NCBI GenBank assembly: GCA_024401215.1
Contig: JAKSLL010000009.1
Span: 18,853 to 82,852, forward strand
DNA length: 64,000 nt
DNA from: Bacteroidaceae bacterium
Lineage (GTDB): Bacteria; Bacteroidota; Bacteroidia; Bacteroidales; Bacteroidaceae
Direction: 5' to 3'
The notes under the pieces: generated by a model
Database searches by the model: none
Told to the model about the DNA's origin: nothing
Seen by the model: the letters and a program-made list of their open reading frames with translations, nothing else
Shown here: positions 16,931 through 25,740 of the stretch, in pieces
Layout: the number at the start of each line of letters is the position of its first letter
Numbering within the stretch: the stretch's first letter is position 1
Made by a program: the position numbers and the translations under genes

Positions 16931-18241
16931 ATGAAGAATCTTTTAAAAAGCGAGATTGGACGCATTCATGCCCTCCTTCCGCTGCATGAAATGGCTGTCA
17001 GGTTCGGACTTGTAGATTCGCATCCGCATAAGAAAGCCGGTCGCAAATCTTACTTCAGTCCGGAAGGCAAGGTGGCGCTCATGTTCCTCAAGTCGTACAC
17101 AGGATTGTCTGCCCCAAAGCTTATGGAGCAACTCAACGCAAACATCCACTATCAAATATTCTGCGGTATCCGAATCAATTCAAGGAATCCTCTGACCAAC
17201 TATAAGCTCATTGATGACATCATCCTAAAGTTGTCCAACCGTCTGAAGATACAGAATCAGCAGGAAGCACTGGCAGAAGCATGGAAGCCCTACATGAAGA
17301 ATCTTGATACGCTCTATACCGATGCTACATGTTACGAGAGTGCCATGCGTTACCCCACCGATGCAAAGCTGCTGTGGGAATGTATAGAAAAGGTGTATCC
17401 GATGATGTGCGAGGCAAGCCGTGAGCTCGGCATTCACCGCATGAGGACGAAATACCTTGATGTGTCACGTGACAACATGGCTTATGTGAAGCAACGCCGT
17501 CACACCAAGCAAAGAACTCGCAAGATGATCTGTCGCCTGTTGGATTTGCTGGGGAAGATACTCGCAGAGCTGAGAAGGCTTGACAGGGAGAATCCTTGTG
17601 CAGGACTCTTCTCTGACAAGCAACTTGCAGAAATAGAGACGATAACGAAGATATACCGTCAGCAGCGCAACCACCAGAAGAGTGGCAACGCAAAGGAAAG
17701 CATCCCTAATCGTATCGTAAGCGTCAACAAGCCATACATCCGTCCAATCGTAAGAGGAAAGGAGATAAAGAAGGTCGAGTTTGGAGCCAAGTGCAACAAC
17801 ATCCTGATTGATGGCATGTCGTTCATCGAGAAGCTATCCTTCAACGCCTTCAGCGAGGGCACACGCCTTGTACATTGCGTAAAGCTTGCAGAGAAACTCT
17901 TTGGAGAGAAGATTGCCAAACTGGGCGGTGACTGCAGCTATTCCGGTAATGACAACCGCACCTTCTGCAGTGACGAGAACATTGTGACATCGTTCTCACA
18001 AAAAGGGAAAAAGCGGGAAGCGACAGTTTCTGTCAGCATGGTCAGGAAAGAACTTGCCCGTGTACGCGCCACTGCAATGGAAGGATCCTTTGGAACACAG
18101 AAGGAGCATTACGGGCTCAAGCGGATTAACGGTCGAATCAAAAGAACGGAAATCCTGATTATCTTCTTCGGTATCCATACGGCTAATGCGGTGCAACTGG
18201 CAAGGAGAATTGCGAAGGCAGAACTCAGCCAGGCTGCCTAA
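16931..18241 (+). CDS. IS transposase, N-terminal frameshift
   Basis: The main frame encodes a DDE transposase of about 436 residues from the ATG at 16931 (a TTG at 16898 is in frame). Features include SEIGRIHALLPLHEMAVRFGL, a helical DNA-binding region, DTLYTDATCYES (first Asp), and YGLKRINGRIKRTEILIIFFGIHTANAVQLARRIA near the end. A better N-terminus begins at 16859 (MAKVQQISEITPSF...YKDYEESFKK) in another frame, and joining the two at the T4A5 run (16941-16949) restores a natural sequence. This copy therefore has either a one-base indel or programmed frameshifting; the downstream ATG may still give near full-length protein. Confidence 0.8.
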   Translation: MKNLLKSEIGRIHALLPLHEMAVRFGLVDSHPHKKAGRKSYFSPEGKVALMFLKSYTGLSAPKLMEQLNANIHYQIFCGIRINSRNPLTNYKLIDDIILKLSNRLKIQNQQEALAEAWKPYMKNLDTLYTDATCYESAMRYPTDAKLLWECIEKVYPMMCEASRELGIHRMRTKYLDVSRDNMAYVKQRRHTKQRTRKMICRLLDLLGKILAELRRLDRENPCAGLFSDKQLAEIETITKIYRQQRNHQKSGNAKESIPNRIVSVNKPYIRPIVRGKEIKKVEFGAKCNNILIDGMSFIEKLSFNAFSEGTRLVHCVKLAEKLFGEKIAKLGGDCSYSGNDNRTFCSDENIVTSFSQKGKKREATVSVSMVRKELARVRATAMEGSFGTQKEHYGLKRINGRIKRTEILIIFFGIHTANAVQLARRIAKAELSQAA

Positions 18242-18410
18242 CCTCATATCGTTCGGACATTTTCCCTCATGCAAGGGATAGCTATGTCCTGACGAAACAA
18301 AAATCAACTCAAATAACGACAAAACTACGAAAAATGGCAGACAAGGGCAACCTTGGAAGGTATACCCTCGTCAACAAATATCAATATCTTGGAATTAAAC
18401 GACAATCCCT

Positions 18411-18759
18411 ATATTAATGAGGTGTATTCTTGTCTAAGGTAAGCATTCGATTAACATTATTGTATGATGCGCATAAAAGAAAAAACTTGAAAAACATTAT
18501 AAAAACCGTATTACAGAATTGTTTCCAAGGTTTTATAATGTTTTCCAAGGTTTTTCTTTCCGCACGAAGTGTAAAATCCAACATCTTACACAAAATATTG
18601 CAGTACCAATTATTTAAATTACATCAAGCAGAATGCTATGCCATTCTTAAAGTGTGTTATCTGTGTTCGAAAAATATTGTGTTTCTATTGAATAAAACAT
18701 TCTATATGGCAGATGATTTCTGTATATTCTTGATGCTTGAGACAAAAACACAAACCTAC
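18411..18759. other. Intergenic region after the IS
   Basis: About 350 AT-rich bases between the IS target duplication and the end of the minus-strand phosphoglycerate-mutase-like gene. I see no credible gene, clear terminator or RNA. The direct repeat TTCCAAGGTTTT (18522 and 18543) is the only pattern. Confidence 0.45.
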
Positions 18760-20073
18760 TTATTTTTCATCCATGAATGCCTTTATGAATCCATCCTTTT
18801 CGAGGTTGCCATAGACACCTTGCTTGCAAGCCTCCTCGTCGAAAGTCTGCACAGAGTCGGGTTCGATGCCTGGAGCATAGATGAGGAAAGGTATTGGTTC
18901 ATTGGTGTGTGTGCGATGGGCAACAGGTGTTGGATGGTCGGGAAGCACAGCGATAGCCACTGGTTCAAGATCTGCTGTCGGTGTGCCAGCCTTGCCCCAA
19001 TCCTTCACAGCCTCATAGATCGGACCTACAGCACGCTTGTCAAGATTCTCGATAGTGGTGAGCTTCAGGTCGAGATCGCCATCATGTCCAGCCTCGTCTG
19101 ATGCTTCGATATGAAGATATACGAAATCATCTGTCTTAAGCGCTTCGATGGCAGCTGCCGCCTTACCCTCATAATTGGTGTCGTACAACCCTGTAGCACC
19201 CTCCACATCAATGACACGCAAACCAGCAAGGCTGCCAATGCCACGGATAAGGTCAACAGCAGTAATCACAGAACCACGCTTAATCTGTGGGAATGTTGTT
19301 GTGAGAGGCGTCATGTGAGGTCGATAGCCGCCAGCCCAAGGCCAAATGCTGTTTGCAGGGTCCTTGCCTTCTGCAAGACGCTGAATATTGAAAGGATGAG
19401 CAGAAAGCAGAGCCTGTGACTTCACTATGAGAGCATTGATAAGGGCTGCTGTCTTGGCTGCAGATATCGCTGTCGGCTTGCCTCCATTGGAGATGTGCGC
19501 CTGTTCGGCATCTATGTCTGGCTGAACAAGCAACGGACGCCATGACTTGAGAGGCACATCGTGAGGAGGTGTGCATTTAATGAACTTGCTTCCGCCGTTG
19601 ATGACAAGGAGATGACGATACTGCACTCCTGTGTAGAAATGCACCACATTGCCATACTCAGACACTATATCTGGGTCGGTAGCAAGCTTCTCCTGCAGAT
19701 ATTTGATGAGGATGTCGCCCTCCTCTGTTTCAAGACGGCCACACGAATGGTTCTTTATGTGGTCACCCTCAATGCAGATGATATTGCATCGGATTGCCAT
19801 ATCATCAGGAGCGAGTTCAACGCCAATAGATGCTGCTTCGAGAGGGCCTCTACCTTCATACACCTCGTTTTGGTCGTATCCCAAGATACTGCTGTTTGCC
19901 ACCTCGCTGCCTGGATGGAAACCATCCTGCACAGTCTTCAGCATGCCTGTCTTGCCTGCCTTTGCAAGCATATCCATATATGGAGTTTTTGCGTATTGGA
20001 GAAGCGTCTTGTTGCCAAGCTTTTCAACTTGCCAGTCAGCCATCCCATCTCCTAATATAATTATGTGTTTCAA
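18760..20073 (-). CDS. iPGM-fold enzyme, probable homoserine kinase
   Basis: 437 residues of the archaeal-type cofactor-independent phosphoglycerate mutase family (alkaline phosphatase superfamily). It opens IIILGDGMADW (metal-binding Asp) and has SEVANSSILGYD (likely nucleophile Ser), GRGPLEAASIG, and HIEASDEAGHDGD and DHPTPVAHRTHT metal ligands. It lies 52 bases after thrA on the same strand. Bacteroidetes commonly lack a classical ThrB, and members of this family next to thrA have been proposed, and supported by fitness data in Bacteroides, to phosphorylate homoserine. The pathway role is therefore inferred as homoserine kinase; a glycolytic mutase remains the alternative. Confidence 0.88.
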   Translation of the reverse strand: MKHIIILGDGMADWQVEKLGNKTLLQYAKTPYMDMLAKAGKTGMLKTVQDGFHPGSEVANSSILGYDQNEVYEGRGPLEAASIGVELAPDDMAIRCNIICIEGDHIKNHSCGRLETEEGDILIKYLQEKLATDPDIVSEYGNVVHFYTGVQYRHLLVINGGSKFIKCTPPHDVPLKSWRPLLVQPDIDAEQAHISNGGKPTAISAAKTAALINALIVKSQALLSAHPFNIQRLAEGKDPANSIWPWAGGYRPHMTPLTTTFPQIKRGSVITAVDLIRGIGSLAGLRVIDVEGATGLYDTNYEGKAAAAIEALKTDDFVYLHIEASDEAGHDGDLDLKLTTIENLDKRAVGPIYEAVKDWGKAGTPTADLEPVAIAVLPDHPTPVAHRTHTNEPIPFLIYAPGIEPDSVQTFDEEACKQGVYGNLEKDGFIKAFMDEK

Positions 20074-20125
20074 ACCTTTTACCTTTTATATTTTACAAAG
20101 ATGATCCAATTTCAAGAGAATAAGC

Positions 20126-22588
20126 CTAAATATTTGCTATGCTCATTATATCCGCAAACACACCCGCAGCTGTAACGCTTGCGCCTGCTCCATATCCCTG
20201 AATAAGCATTGGGTACTGGTAATAGCGCTCAGTTGTGATGAGGATGATGTTGTTGCTGCCTTCGAGGTCGTACAGAGGATGATGCTCATCAACTTTCTGC
20301 AAAGACACACATCCCTTGCCATTCTCCAGCTTAGCAACAAAACGCCAACGCTGATGCGCTGCCTCCACCTCTTTACGCTCTGCCTCAAACTGTGCATCGA
20401 GCGAAGGGAGGTTCTTCCAGAAGTCCTCAAGCGAGCCGTCAAAGAATGACTGAGGGATGAAGAGTGACTTCTCCACATCCTCCTGGCTCATCTTGTAACC
20501 TGCCTCACGGGAGAGGATGACAAGTTTGCGAATCACATCCTTGCCCGAGAGGTCAATACGTGGGTCGGGCTCTGCGTATCCCTCCTCTTTAGCAAGACGC
20601 ACAGTCTCAGAGAAAGGTATGTCAGCAGATATCGTGTTGAAAATATAGTTGAGGGTGCCTGAAAGCACAGCCTCAAGCTTCAGTATCTTATCGCCAGAAT
20701 TGATAAGGTCGTTGATAGTGTTGATGATAGGAAGTCCTGCACCAACATTTGTCTCGAAGAGGTATTTCACCCCACGCTTGCGGGCTGTCTCCTTGAGCAG
20801 GCGGTAGTTTTCGTAATCGCCAGATGCAGCAACCTTATTTGCAGCAACAACGGAGATGTTGTTGTTGAGGAAGTCATAATAGAGAGTTGGCACCGAACTG
20901 CTTGCTGTACAATCCACAAACACGCTATTGAAGATGTTCATGCCGATAATCTCCTCTTTGAGTCTCTCATTGTCGGAAGATGGCGCTTCCTTGAGTTTGG
21001 CACGGAAAGCGTCAATATTGAAGTCAGAGAGATCTATGCCGTTGCGGTCGAAGATAGCATTATGGCCGCTTGCCACGCCAACAACATTTATTTTCAGATT
21101 GCGCTCTTTCTTCAGTTTCTCCTGCTGATTGGCAATCTGCTCAAGAAGGCTGCCTCCTACTGTGCCTACTCCGCAGAGAAACACATTCAGCACCTGATAC
21201 TCGCTAAGGAAAAAACTGTCGTGGATGACATTAAGTGACTTGCGGAGCGACTTGCTCTCAACGACAAACGAGATATTTGTCTCTGAAGCACCCTGAGCAC
21301 AAGCTATGACACTTATACCACTTCGTCCGAGAGTGCCGAAGAGCTTGCCCGCAATACCTGGCGTATGCTTCATATTCTCGCCCACGATAGCCACTGTTGC
21401 CAAGTCGCGCTCAAGCTTCATCTTATACATAGCTCCCATCTCTATCTCCTTGGCAAACTCAGCATTGAGCACCTCGCAGGCTGCATCAGCATCTTCATTG
21501 CGTACACCTATTGATGTGCTGTTCTCTGACGAAGCCTGTGACACCATAAACACGCTGATGCCATTAGCCGCCAAAGTAGAGAAGATGCGCTGGTTTACTC
21601 CTACGACACCCACCATAGAAAGACCGCTGACGGTGATGAGTGAGGTGTTGTTGATTGAAGACACACCCTTGATGGCACGCGAACTGTCGCCACTATCGTT
21701 TGTTATGATTGTGCCTGGGTCTTGAGGGCGGAAGGTGTTCTTAATAAGAATTGGGATATTCTTAACGCATACAGGGTAAATTGTTGGCGGATAGACAACC
21801 TTCGCACCGAAGTTGCATAACTCTGTCGCCTCGACATAAGAAAGCTTGTCGATAGGATATGCAGTATTGATGACGCGAGGGTCGGCAGTCATAAAGCCTG
21901 ACACGTCTGTCCATATCTCAAGCACTTCAGCATCAAGAGCAGCTGCAAGGATTGCCGCAGTATAGTCGGAACCTCCACGGCCAAGGTTTGTCACCTCACC
22001 TGTGACGCAATCGGTGGATATGAATCCTCCGCACAAACAAACCTTATGGTCGGCATTGCCACTCTTGAAGTCCTTGAAAGCATCAAGAATGAGAGGATTG
22101 CTGATGGTGTTTGTATAAAGATTCTTACCCTGCTTATGCTTTGTCTTGATGAACTCAAGAGAATTGTACCATTTAGCATTGCTGATGAGGGCAGCCACTA
22201 TATTGCTTGATATTCTCTCTCCATAAGAGACAATAGCGTTGCTTGTCTTCTCGCTCAAGTCGCCAATAAGGAACACTCCCTGGTAGATGCTCTTGAGCTG
22301 TCCGAGAAGTTCGTCAACAACACTCAGCAGCTTGCTCTTCTTTTCAGCGTCAGAAATAATTGATTCTATCATCTGGTGGTGACGCTCCACCATTTCAGTA
22401 TATGAGGTGAGGTATGCCGCATCGCCAGCAACAGCAAGCTTACTGGTGTTGATAAGCTTGTCGGTAATACCGCCAAGGGCTGATACAACTACAACTACAG
22501 GCTCATCGCATGCCTCTACAATTTTCTTCAGATTGAGAATACTCTCTACGGAACCTACGGATGTTCCGCCAAACTTTAATACTTTCAC
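20126..22588 (-). CDS. thrA: Bifunctional aspartokinase / homoserine dehydrogenase
   Basis: 820 residues, the normal length of the ThrA/MetL fusion. The N-terminal kinase opens KFGGTSVGS, with GRGGSDYTAA near residue 206 and WTDVSG. Two ACT-like regulatory segments follow (about 315-460; GLSMVGVVGVNQRIF and VAIVGENMKHTPGIAGKLF). The homoserine dehydrogenase domain starts about residue 465 (VFLCGVGTVGGSLLEQ) and has AANKVAASGDYENYRLL, FETNVGAGLPIINT and EPDPRIDLSGKDVIRKLVIL. It catalyses the first and third steps from aspartate to threonine and methionine. It is preceded by a promoter and attenuator-like leader and followed by the homoserine-kinase-like gene. Confidence 0.97.
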   Translation of the reverse strand: MKVLKFGGTSVGSVESILNLKKIVEACDEPVVVVVSALGGITDKLINTSKLAVAGDAAYLTSYTEMVERHHQMIESIISDAEKKSKLLSVVDELLGQLKSIYQGVFLIGDLSEKTSNAIVSYGERISSNIVAALISNAKWYNSLEFIKTKHKQGKNLYTNTISNPLILDAFKDFKSGNADHKVCLCGGFISTDCVTGEVTNLGRGGSDYTAAILAAALDAEVLEIWTDVSGFMTADPRVINTAYPIDKLSYVEATELCNFGAKVVYPPTIYPVCVKNIPILIKNTFRPQDPGTIITNDSGDSSRAIKGVSSINNTSLITVSGLSMVGVVGVNQRIFSTLAANGISVFMVSQASSENSTSIGVRNEDADAACEVLNAEFAKEIEMGAMYKMKLERDLATVAIVGENMKHTPGIAGKLFGTLGRSGISVIACAQGASETNISFVVESKSLRKSLNVIHDSFFLSEYQVLNVFLCGVGTVGGSLLEQIANQQEKLKKERNLKINVVGVASGHNAIFDRNGIDLSDFNIDAFRAKLKEAPSSDNERLKEEIIGMNIFNSVFVDCTASSSVPTLYYDFLNNNISVVAANKVAASGDYENYRLLKETARKRGVKYLFETNVGAGLPIINTINDLINSGDKILKLEAVLSGTLNYIFNTISADIPFSETVRLAKEEGYAEPDPRIDLSGKDVIRKLVILSREAGYKMSQEDVEKSLFIPQSFFDGSLEDFWKNLPSLDAQFEAERKEVEAAHQRWRFVAKLENGKGCVSLQKVDEHHPLYDLEGSNNIILITTERYYQYPMLIQGYGAGASVTAAGVFADIMSIANI

Positions 22589-22616
22589 GAGGAAATTAAA
22601 AATTAAAAGTTAAAAA

Positions 22617-22712
22617 TTATAATAAAAAAACAGCATGTGCTGACCTTTCGACTGTAGTCAGAATAACGAGATCTGCATGACATGTAACAGTCGAGCCGAT
22701 ACACATGCTCAT
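22617..22712 (-). CDS. Possible thrA leader peptide
   Basis: A 31-codon frame opens at the first ATG after the predicted transcription start. It contains four Thr codons (residues 8, 10, 19, 20) and two Ile (5, 17), among them STVT and LTTV. That is suggestive of a threonine/isoleucine-responsive leader but far less dense than E. coli thrL. The frame runs through the terminator stem, which is atypical for classical attenuation. It may be chance. Confidence 0.3.
   Translation of the reverse strand: MSMCIGSTVTCHADLVILTTVERSAHAVFLL
22623..22709 (-). terminator. Attenuator-like terminator in the thrA leader
   Basis: On the minus strand AGCATGTG (22709-22702) pairs perfectly with CACATGCT (22639-22632), followed by G and seven T. 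Inside, CGACTGT (22693-22687) pairs with ACAGTCG (22655-22649). The stem begins within about 10 bases of the predicted transcript start and ends 35 bases before thrA. It is therefore placed to stop transcription before the gene unless disrupted. Confidence 0.65.
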
Positions 22713-22721
22713 AATACAATG

Positions 22722-22752
22722 CAAAATTACTACAATTTGCAATAATGACAAA
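22722..22752 (-). promoter_or_regulatory. Promoter of thrA operon
   Basis: Minus-strand TTTG (22752-22749), a 19-base spacer and TAATTTTG (22729-22722) match the Bacteroidetes consensus exactly. The transcript should begin near 22716, at the base of the terminator stem. Confidence 0.8.
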
Positions 22753-22775
22753 AAGAAAAAGACGCAAAGTAACTA

Positions 22776-23010
22776 TTTAATTAAGAATTAAGAGTTAAGA
22801 TTTAAGATTTAGCAGGGACAAGCAGACTCTCTGATGTAAACTTTTAATTAAGAATTAAGAGTTAAGAGTTAAGATTTAGCAGGGACAAGCAGACTCTTTG
22901 ATGTAAACTTTTAATTAAGAATTAAGAGTTAAGAGTTAAGATTTAGCAGGAATTAGCGTACGAATGTTTGCTGACTCCTTGCTAAATCTTAAATCTTAAC
23001 TCTTAATTTT
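22776..23010. repeat. 67-bp tandem repeat with inverted end
   Basis: Copies start at 22776, 22843 and 22910 (period 67). Each reads TTTAATTAAGAATTAAGAG..., then ATTTAGCAGG; the first two continue GACAAGCAGACTCT. The third diverges at 22951, and an inverted copy of the core (TTGCTAAATCTTAA..CTTAACTCTTAAT) lies at 22979-23008. This occupies the space between the thrA promoter and the porN stop. The core is shared with 3171-3212. Confidence 0.8.
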
Positions 23011-23027
23011 GAATTGAACAATTTCTG

Positions 23028-24158
23028 TTAATGACGCTGACGGCGTACGGACACTCGTGGCCCGCTTGAGGCACTTGATGAACTTCTGCCCTCCTTCTCC
23101 TTCTTCTGGCTGCTTGTGCCTTCTTTCTTTTCCGCCACAGAGGTTGCGCCACGGCGAGTTGTGCTTGCTGCAACAGCCCCCTTGTTCTTCTTCATCTTGG
23201 CGGCTTCAAGAGCAGCAATAGAATCTTTTCTTGCAAGTTCGAGAGAGTCAACAGGAGTCTTCCATATATGCTCCTCAAAATCTGTCATCTCCTTTTCTAT
23301 CTTCTTCTGCAAAGATTTCATCGAATCATTTCCTGTAGAGTCGGAAGGATCGACCATCTGGGCTAATGACTTGCCCTGCATATTTGTTATCATATAGATG
23401 TCGCCTTTGTAATGATTTGTAGAGAAGAAGTCGTCGATTGACATCTTTGCTGCATTGTTGATGTTACTTGTCATCACAAGATACTTGCTGAGATATGTCT
23501 TCACATCATCATACTTAACCCAGAACATAGGTGACTTTCGACTGTCGCCATCACCCCATCCTCCCATATTGATGAGCGGACAAAGTGCCACCACTCGGGA
23601 GTGGTAGGTTGCTGTATTCTGGTCATAATAGCTTGACTCCTTGATATAGAAGGCTTTGACCTCTGCTGAAGGAATATCGCTGTCTTCGACTTTGACTGAG
23701 CTGCCACTGCCCTCGTAGAAGATGCTATAGTTGCGGAGCATCTCCTCAAAGTCCAGTCGGCTTGACTCTGTCTGACGAAAATCCTCTCTACCTGTATTGA
23801 GGTCGTGCTTGTATGCAGGCACTCTTCCGGCATTCAGCAATTTGAAAAGCAGCGTAAAGAGGTTCATCGACTTTCCCTCTGGCTGCACAGGGTAATAGAG
23901 CGGAGCATTCTCGTCTTTCTCGAGGTCGAGCGAACGGTAGATGTCTCTGCGCCAGCTTGGGTCGTCAGGAACATCGACAGCAGTAGGGAACATCAGGGCA
24001 GCACGGTCAGACACCTGTTGTGCCCTTTCTGTTCTTGAGTTCCTATTAGCAGCAGATGTTCTTAAACTGCTTTTGTCCTCGGTACGTCTTTTTGCGGGCT
24101 GAGCAGCAAGACTGCCTACCAAGCAAAACGCTATGATTGTGAATAATATCTTCTTCAT
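23028..24158 (-). CDS. gldN: T9SS component PorN/GldN
   Basis: 376 residues with a signal peptide (cleavage near LAAQ, residue 19). The GldN/PorN family region spans about 60-290 (DDPSWRRDIYRSLDLEKDENAPLYYPVQPEG, LNTGRED, FYIKESSYYDQNT, ALCPLINM, WVKYDDVKTYLSKYLVMTS). The C-terminal tail is Ser/Lys/Arg-rich and low-complexity. PorN is periplasmic and associates with the PorK lipoprotein ring under the outer membrane. The gene begins three bases after the porM stop and is the last of porP-K-L-M-N. Confidence 0.93.
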   Translation of the reverse strand: MKKILFTIIAFCLVGSLAAQPAKRRTEDKSSLRTSAANRNSRTERAQQVSDRAALMFPTAVDVPDDPSWRRDIYRSLDLEKDENAPLYYPVQPEGKSMNLFTLLFKLLNAGRVPAYKHDLNTGREDFRQTESSRLDFEEMLRNYSIFYEGSGSSVKVEDSDIPSAEVKAFYIKESSYYDQNTATYHSRVVALCPLINMGGWGDGDSRKSPMFWVKYDDVKTYLSKYLVMTSNINNAAKMSIDDFFSTNHYKGDIYMITNMQGKSLAQMVDPSDSTGNDSMKSLQKKIEKEMTDFEEHIWKTPVDSLELARKDSIAALEAAKMKKNKGAVAASTTRRGATSVAEKKEGTSSQKKEKEGRSSSSASSGPRVSVRRQRH

Positions 24159-24161
24159 ATT

Positions 24162-25724
24162 TTAGTTTATTATGACTTCAACAGGTGAAGTAAGAGTTCG
24201 TTCTATTCCATCTGGACCCACAACACGGATGCTGCTTATGTTGAAAAGCTTGCCTCTGTTGAGCGAGCGTATTTTGCCTAACTGACTCGGAGTGAACTGC
24301 GATGAATTGCTTGCATCAGGCACGACATTACCCATATTGTCAACGAAGAGAATCTGGAAGCCAACAACCTTGAAGGCGATGTCGAGCAAACCGTCATCGA
24401 TGGCAGCACCTATACCTCCAGCAGAGACAATAGCCTGTTTAGAGATGCGTCCTCCCTTGAATCGAGTAGAGTTGCCATTTGCATCGGTATATTGAATGTA
24501 TCCTGTTGGATCAGGAAGCTTTCTCACATGGAAAGAGAATTTGCCCATCTCCTGCTGACGCCCCTCATTCTCGGCGGTAACAGTGAATGTCACATCCTGC
24601 CCTATCTTTGAAGGCACGGCAATGTAGTTGCCATCTTTCTTCTTTGTGAGCGAGCCGTTAGTCATCGAAAGATTTATCTTGTTGACAGGCACACCAGGCA
24701 CACTCACGCTGATAGGGTTCTGATAACCAGCATACAGCATATTCATCATTGTTGCACTCACAGTTGCTGATGGCTCTACTACGGTGTATGGCTGTGAGAA
24801 TTCACGTCGGATAGACTCGCCATTGCCATTCTTCATCACAAGATAGCCTTTAAGTGTGAAGTCGCCTGTGCTTCCGCATACTGTCTCATAACGTCCATTC
24901 TCCGACTTGAGAAGGGTATTTCCAACATAAATCTCTGGTCGCTGAGTGGTGTCGACAGCCGCCATAATGATTTGTGCAGAGAATTTTCCGCCTCTGACCA
25001 CCGTCTGTGAATTAGGAATGACATAAGCGTTTATCTGGTTAACACGCACATCCTTAACATCGATATTTGAGATGAGCTGGTGAAGCACCTCGCCCTCGGC
25101 ATAGCGCACATCTGTCTGAAGTTTGGTGAGAAGTGTGATAGCAGCTGCTACAGGAGTGTTCTCAAACATAGACTCCTGCCAGTTTTTGCCGAGCAGCTTA
25201 GCCTTTTTTGATGTCACCTCCGTTGTGAGATTAGCACTAACAATCTTCTTCTGCTTGTCATCGTTTATCATCTTTGTTATGCCAGTGCGATATGACTCAA
25301 TAGCCTTCTTGAGCTTCTCTCCCTGTCCTACGCCAGGAGCAAGCATAACGTGGGTGGCAGCCTCAAGATTGTCACGGCCTTCGATATTATTCACATCGGC
25401 ATCTTCGCCATCTGCCTCGATAGCGATTTTCTTCTTGAGGTCTTCTGCCAGGTTATACAGGGAGTCTGACATCTTGCTCACCTCCTGAGCTTTGTTGTAC
25501 CATTCACGCACCTTCTCAGGATTCTGCTTATATGCCTCCTCAAGCTTCTTATAAATCTCCTCGTTCTGCATGTTGGAATTATCCTTCGAGCGAGTGAGAG
25601 CCTCATCCACAAGAGTAAATCCCTCGAGCACATCTGATGACACATTCAGCGCCAACATTGCCATCAGCACCAAATACATCAGATTGATCATCTTCTGACG
25701 AGGACTAAGTTTTTTTCTTATCAT
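24162..25724 (-). CDS. gldM: T9SS motor component PorM/GldM
   Basis: 520 residues, typical length. The N-terminus (SPRQKMINLMYLVLMAMLALNVSSDVL) carries the single transmembrane helix that inserts in the PorL bundle. A large periplasmic region follows, with a helical domain D1 and beta domains D2-D4 (NKINLSMTNGSLTKKKDGNYIAVP, GKFSFHVRKLPDPTGYIQ), reaching towards the outer-membrane ring. PorL and PorM form the proton-driven rotary motor of the T9SS. The gene lies 16 bases after porL. Confidence 0.95.
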   Translation of the reverse strand: MIRKKLSPRQKMINLMYLVLMAMLALNVSSDVLEGFTLVDEALTRSKDNSNMQNEEIYKKLEEAYKQNPEKVREWYNKAQEVSKMSDSLYNLAEDLKKKIAIEADGEDADVNNIEGRDNLEAATHVMLAPGVGQGEKLKKAIESYRTGITKMINDDKQKKIVSANLTTEVTSKKAKLLGKNWQESMFENTPVAAAITLLTKLQTDVRYAEGEVLHQLISNIDVKDVRVNQINAYVIPNSQTVVRGGKFSAQIIMAAVDTTQRPEIYVGNTLLKSENGRYETVCGSTGDFTLKGYLVMKNGNGESIRREFSQPYTVVEPSATVSATMMNMLYAGYQNPISVSVPGVPVNKINLSMTNGSLTKKKDGNYIAVPSKIGQDVTFTVTAENEGRQQEMGKFSFHVRKLPDPTGYIQYTDANGNSTRFKGGRISKQAIVSAGGIGAAIDDGLLDIAFKVVGFQILFVDNMGNVVPDASNSSQFTPSQLGKIRSLNRGKLFNISSIRVVGPDGIERTLTSPVEVIIN

Positions 25725-25740
25725 AGATTACCGCCCTTTA

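Larger units (their letters stand above)
16717..18410 (+). mobile_element. Complete insertion sequence with TIRs and 5-bp target duplication
   Basis: The left end AGGGATAGTCG (16717-16727) is the inverse of the right end CGACAATCCCT (18400-18410), 10 of 11 bases. ATATT flanks the element on both sides (16712-16716 and 18411-18415), a 5-bp target duplication. The 1694-bp element encodes one DDE transposase. Intact ends and an intact duplication indicate recent insertion. The family looks like the IS4/IS5/IS1182 superfamily; the exact group cannot be settled by eye. Confidence 0.9.

Noticed and set aside
18430-19101. Plus-strand open frame of about 220 codons
   Set aside because: Its second half is antisense to the iPGM-like gene and its first half is AT-rich, low-complexity sequence.
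22776-23010. CRISPR array
   Set aside because: The 67-bp units are contiguous tandem copies without unique spacers, and no cas gene is near.
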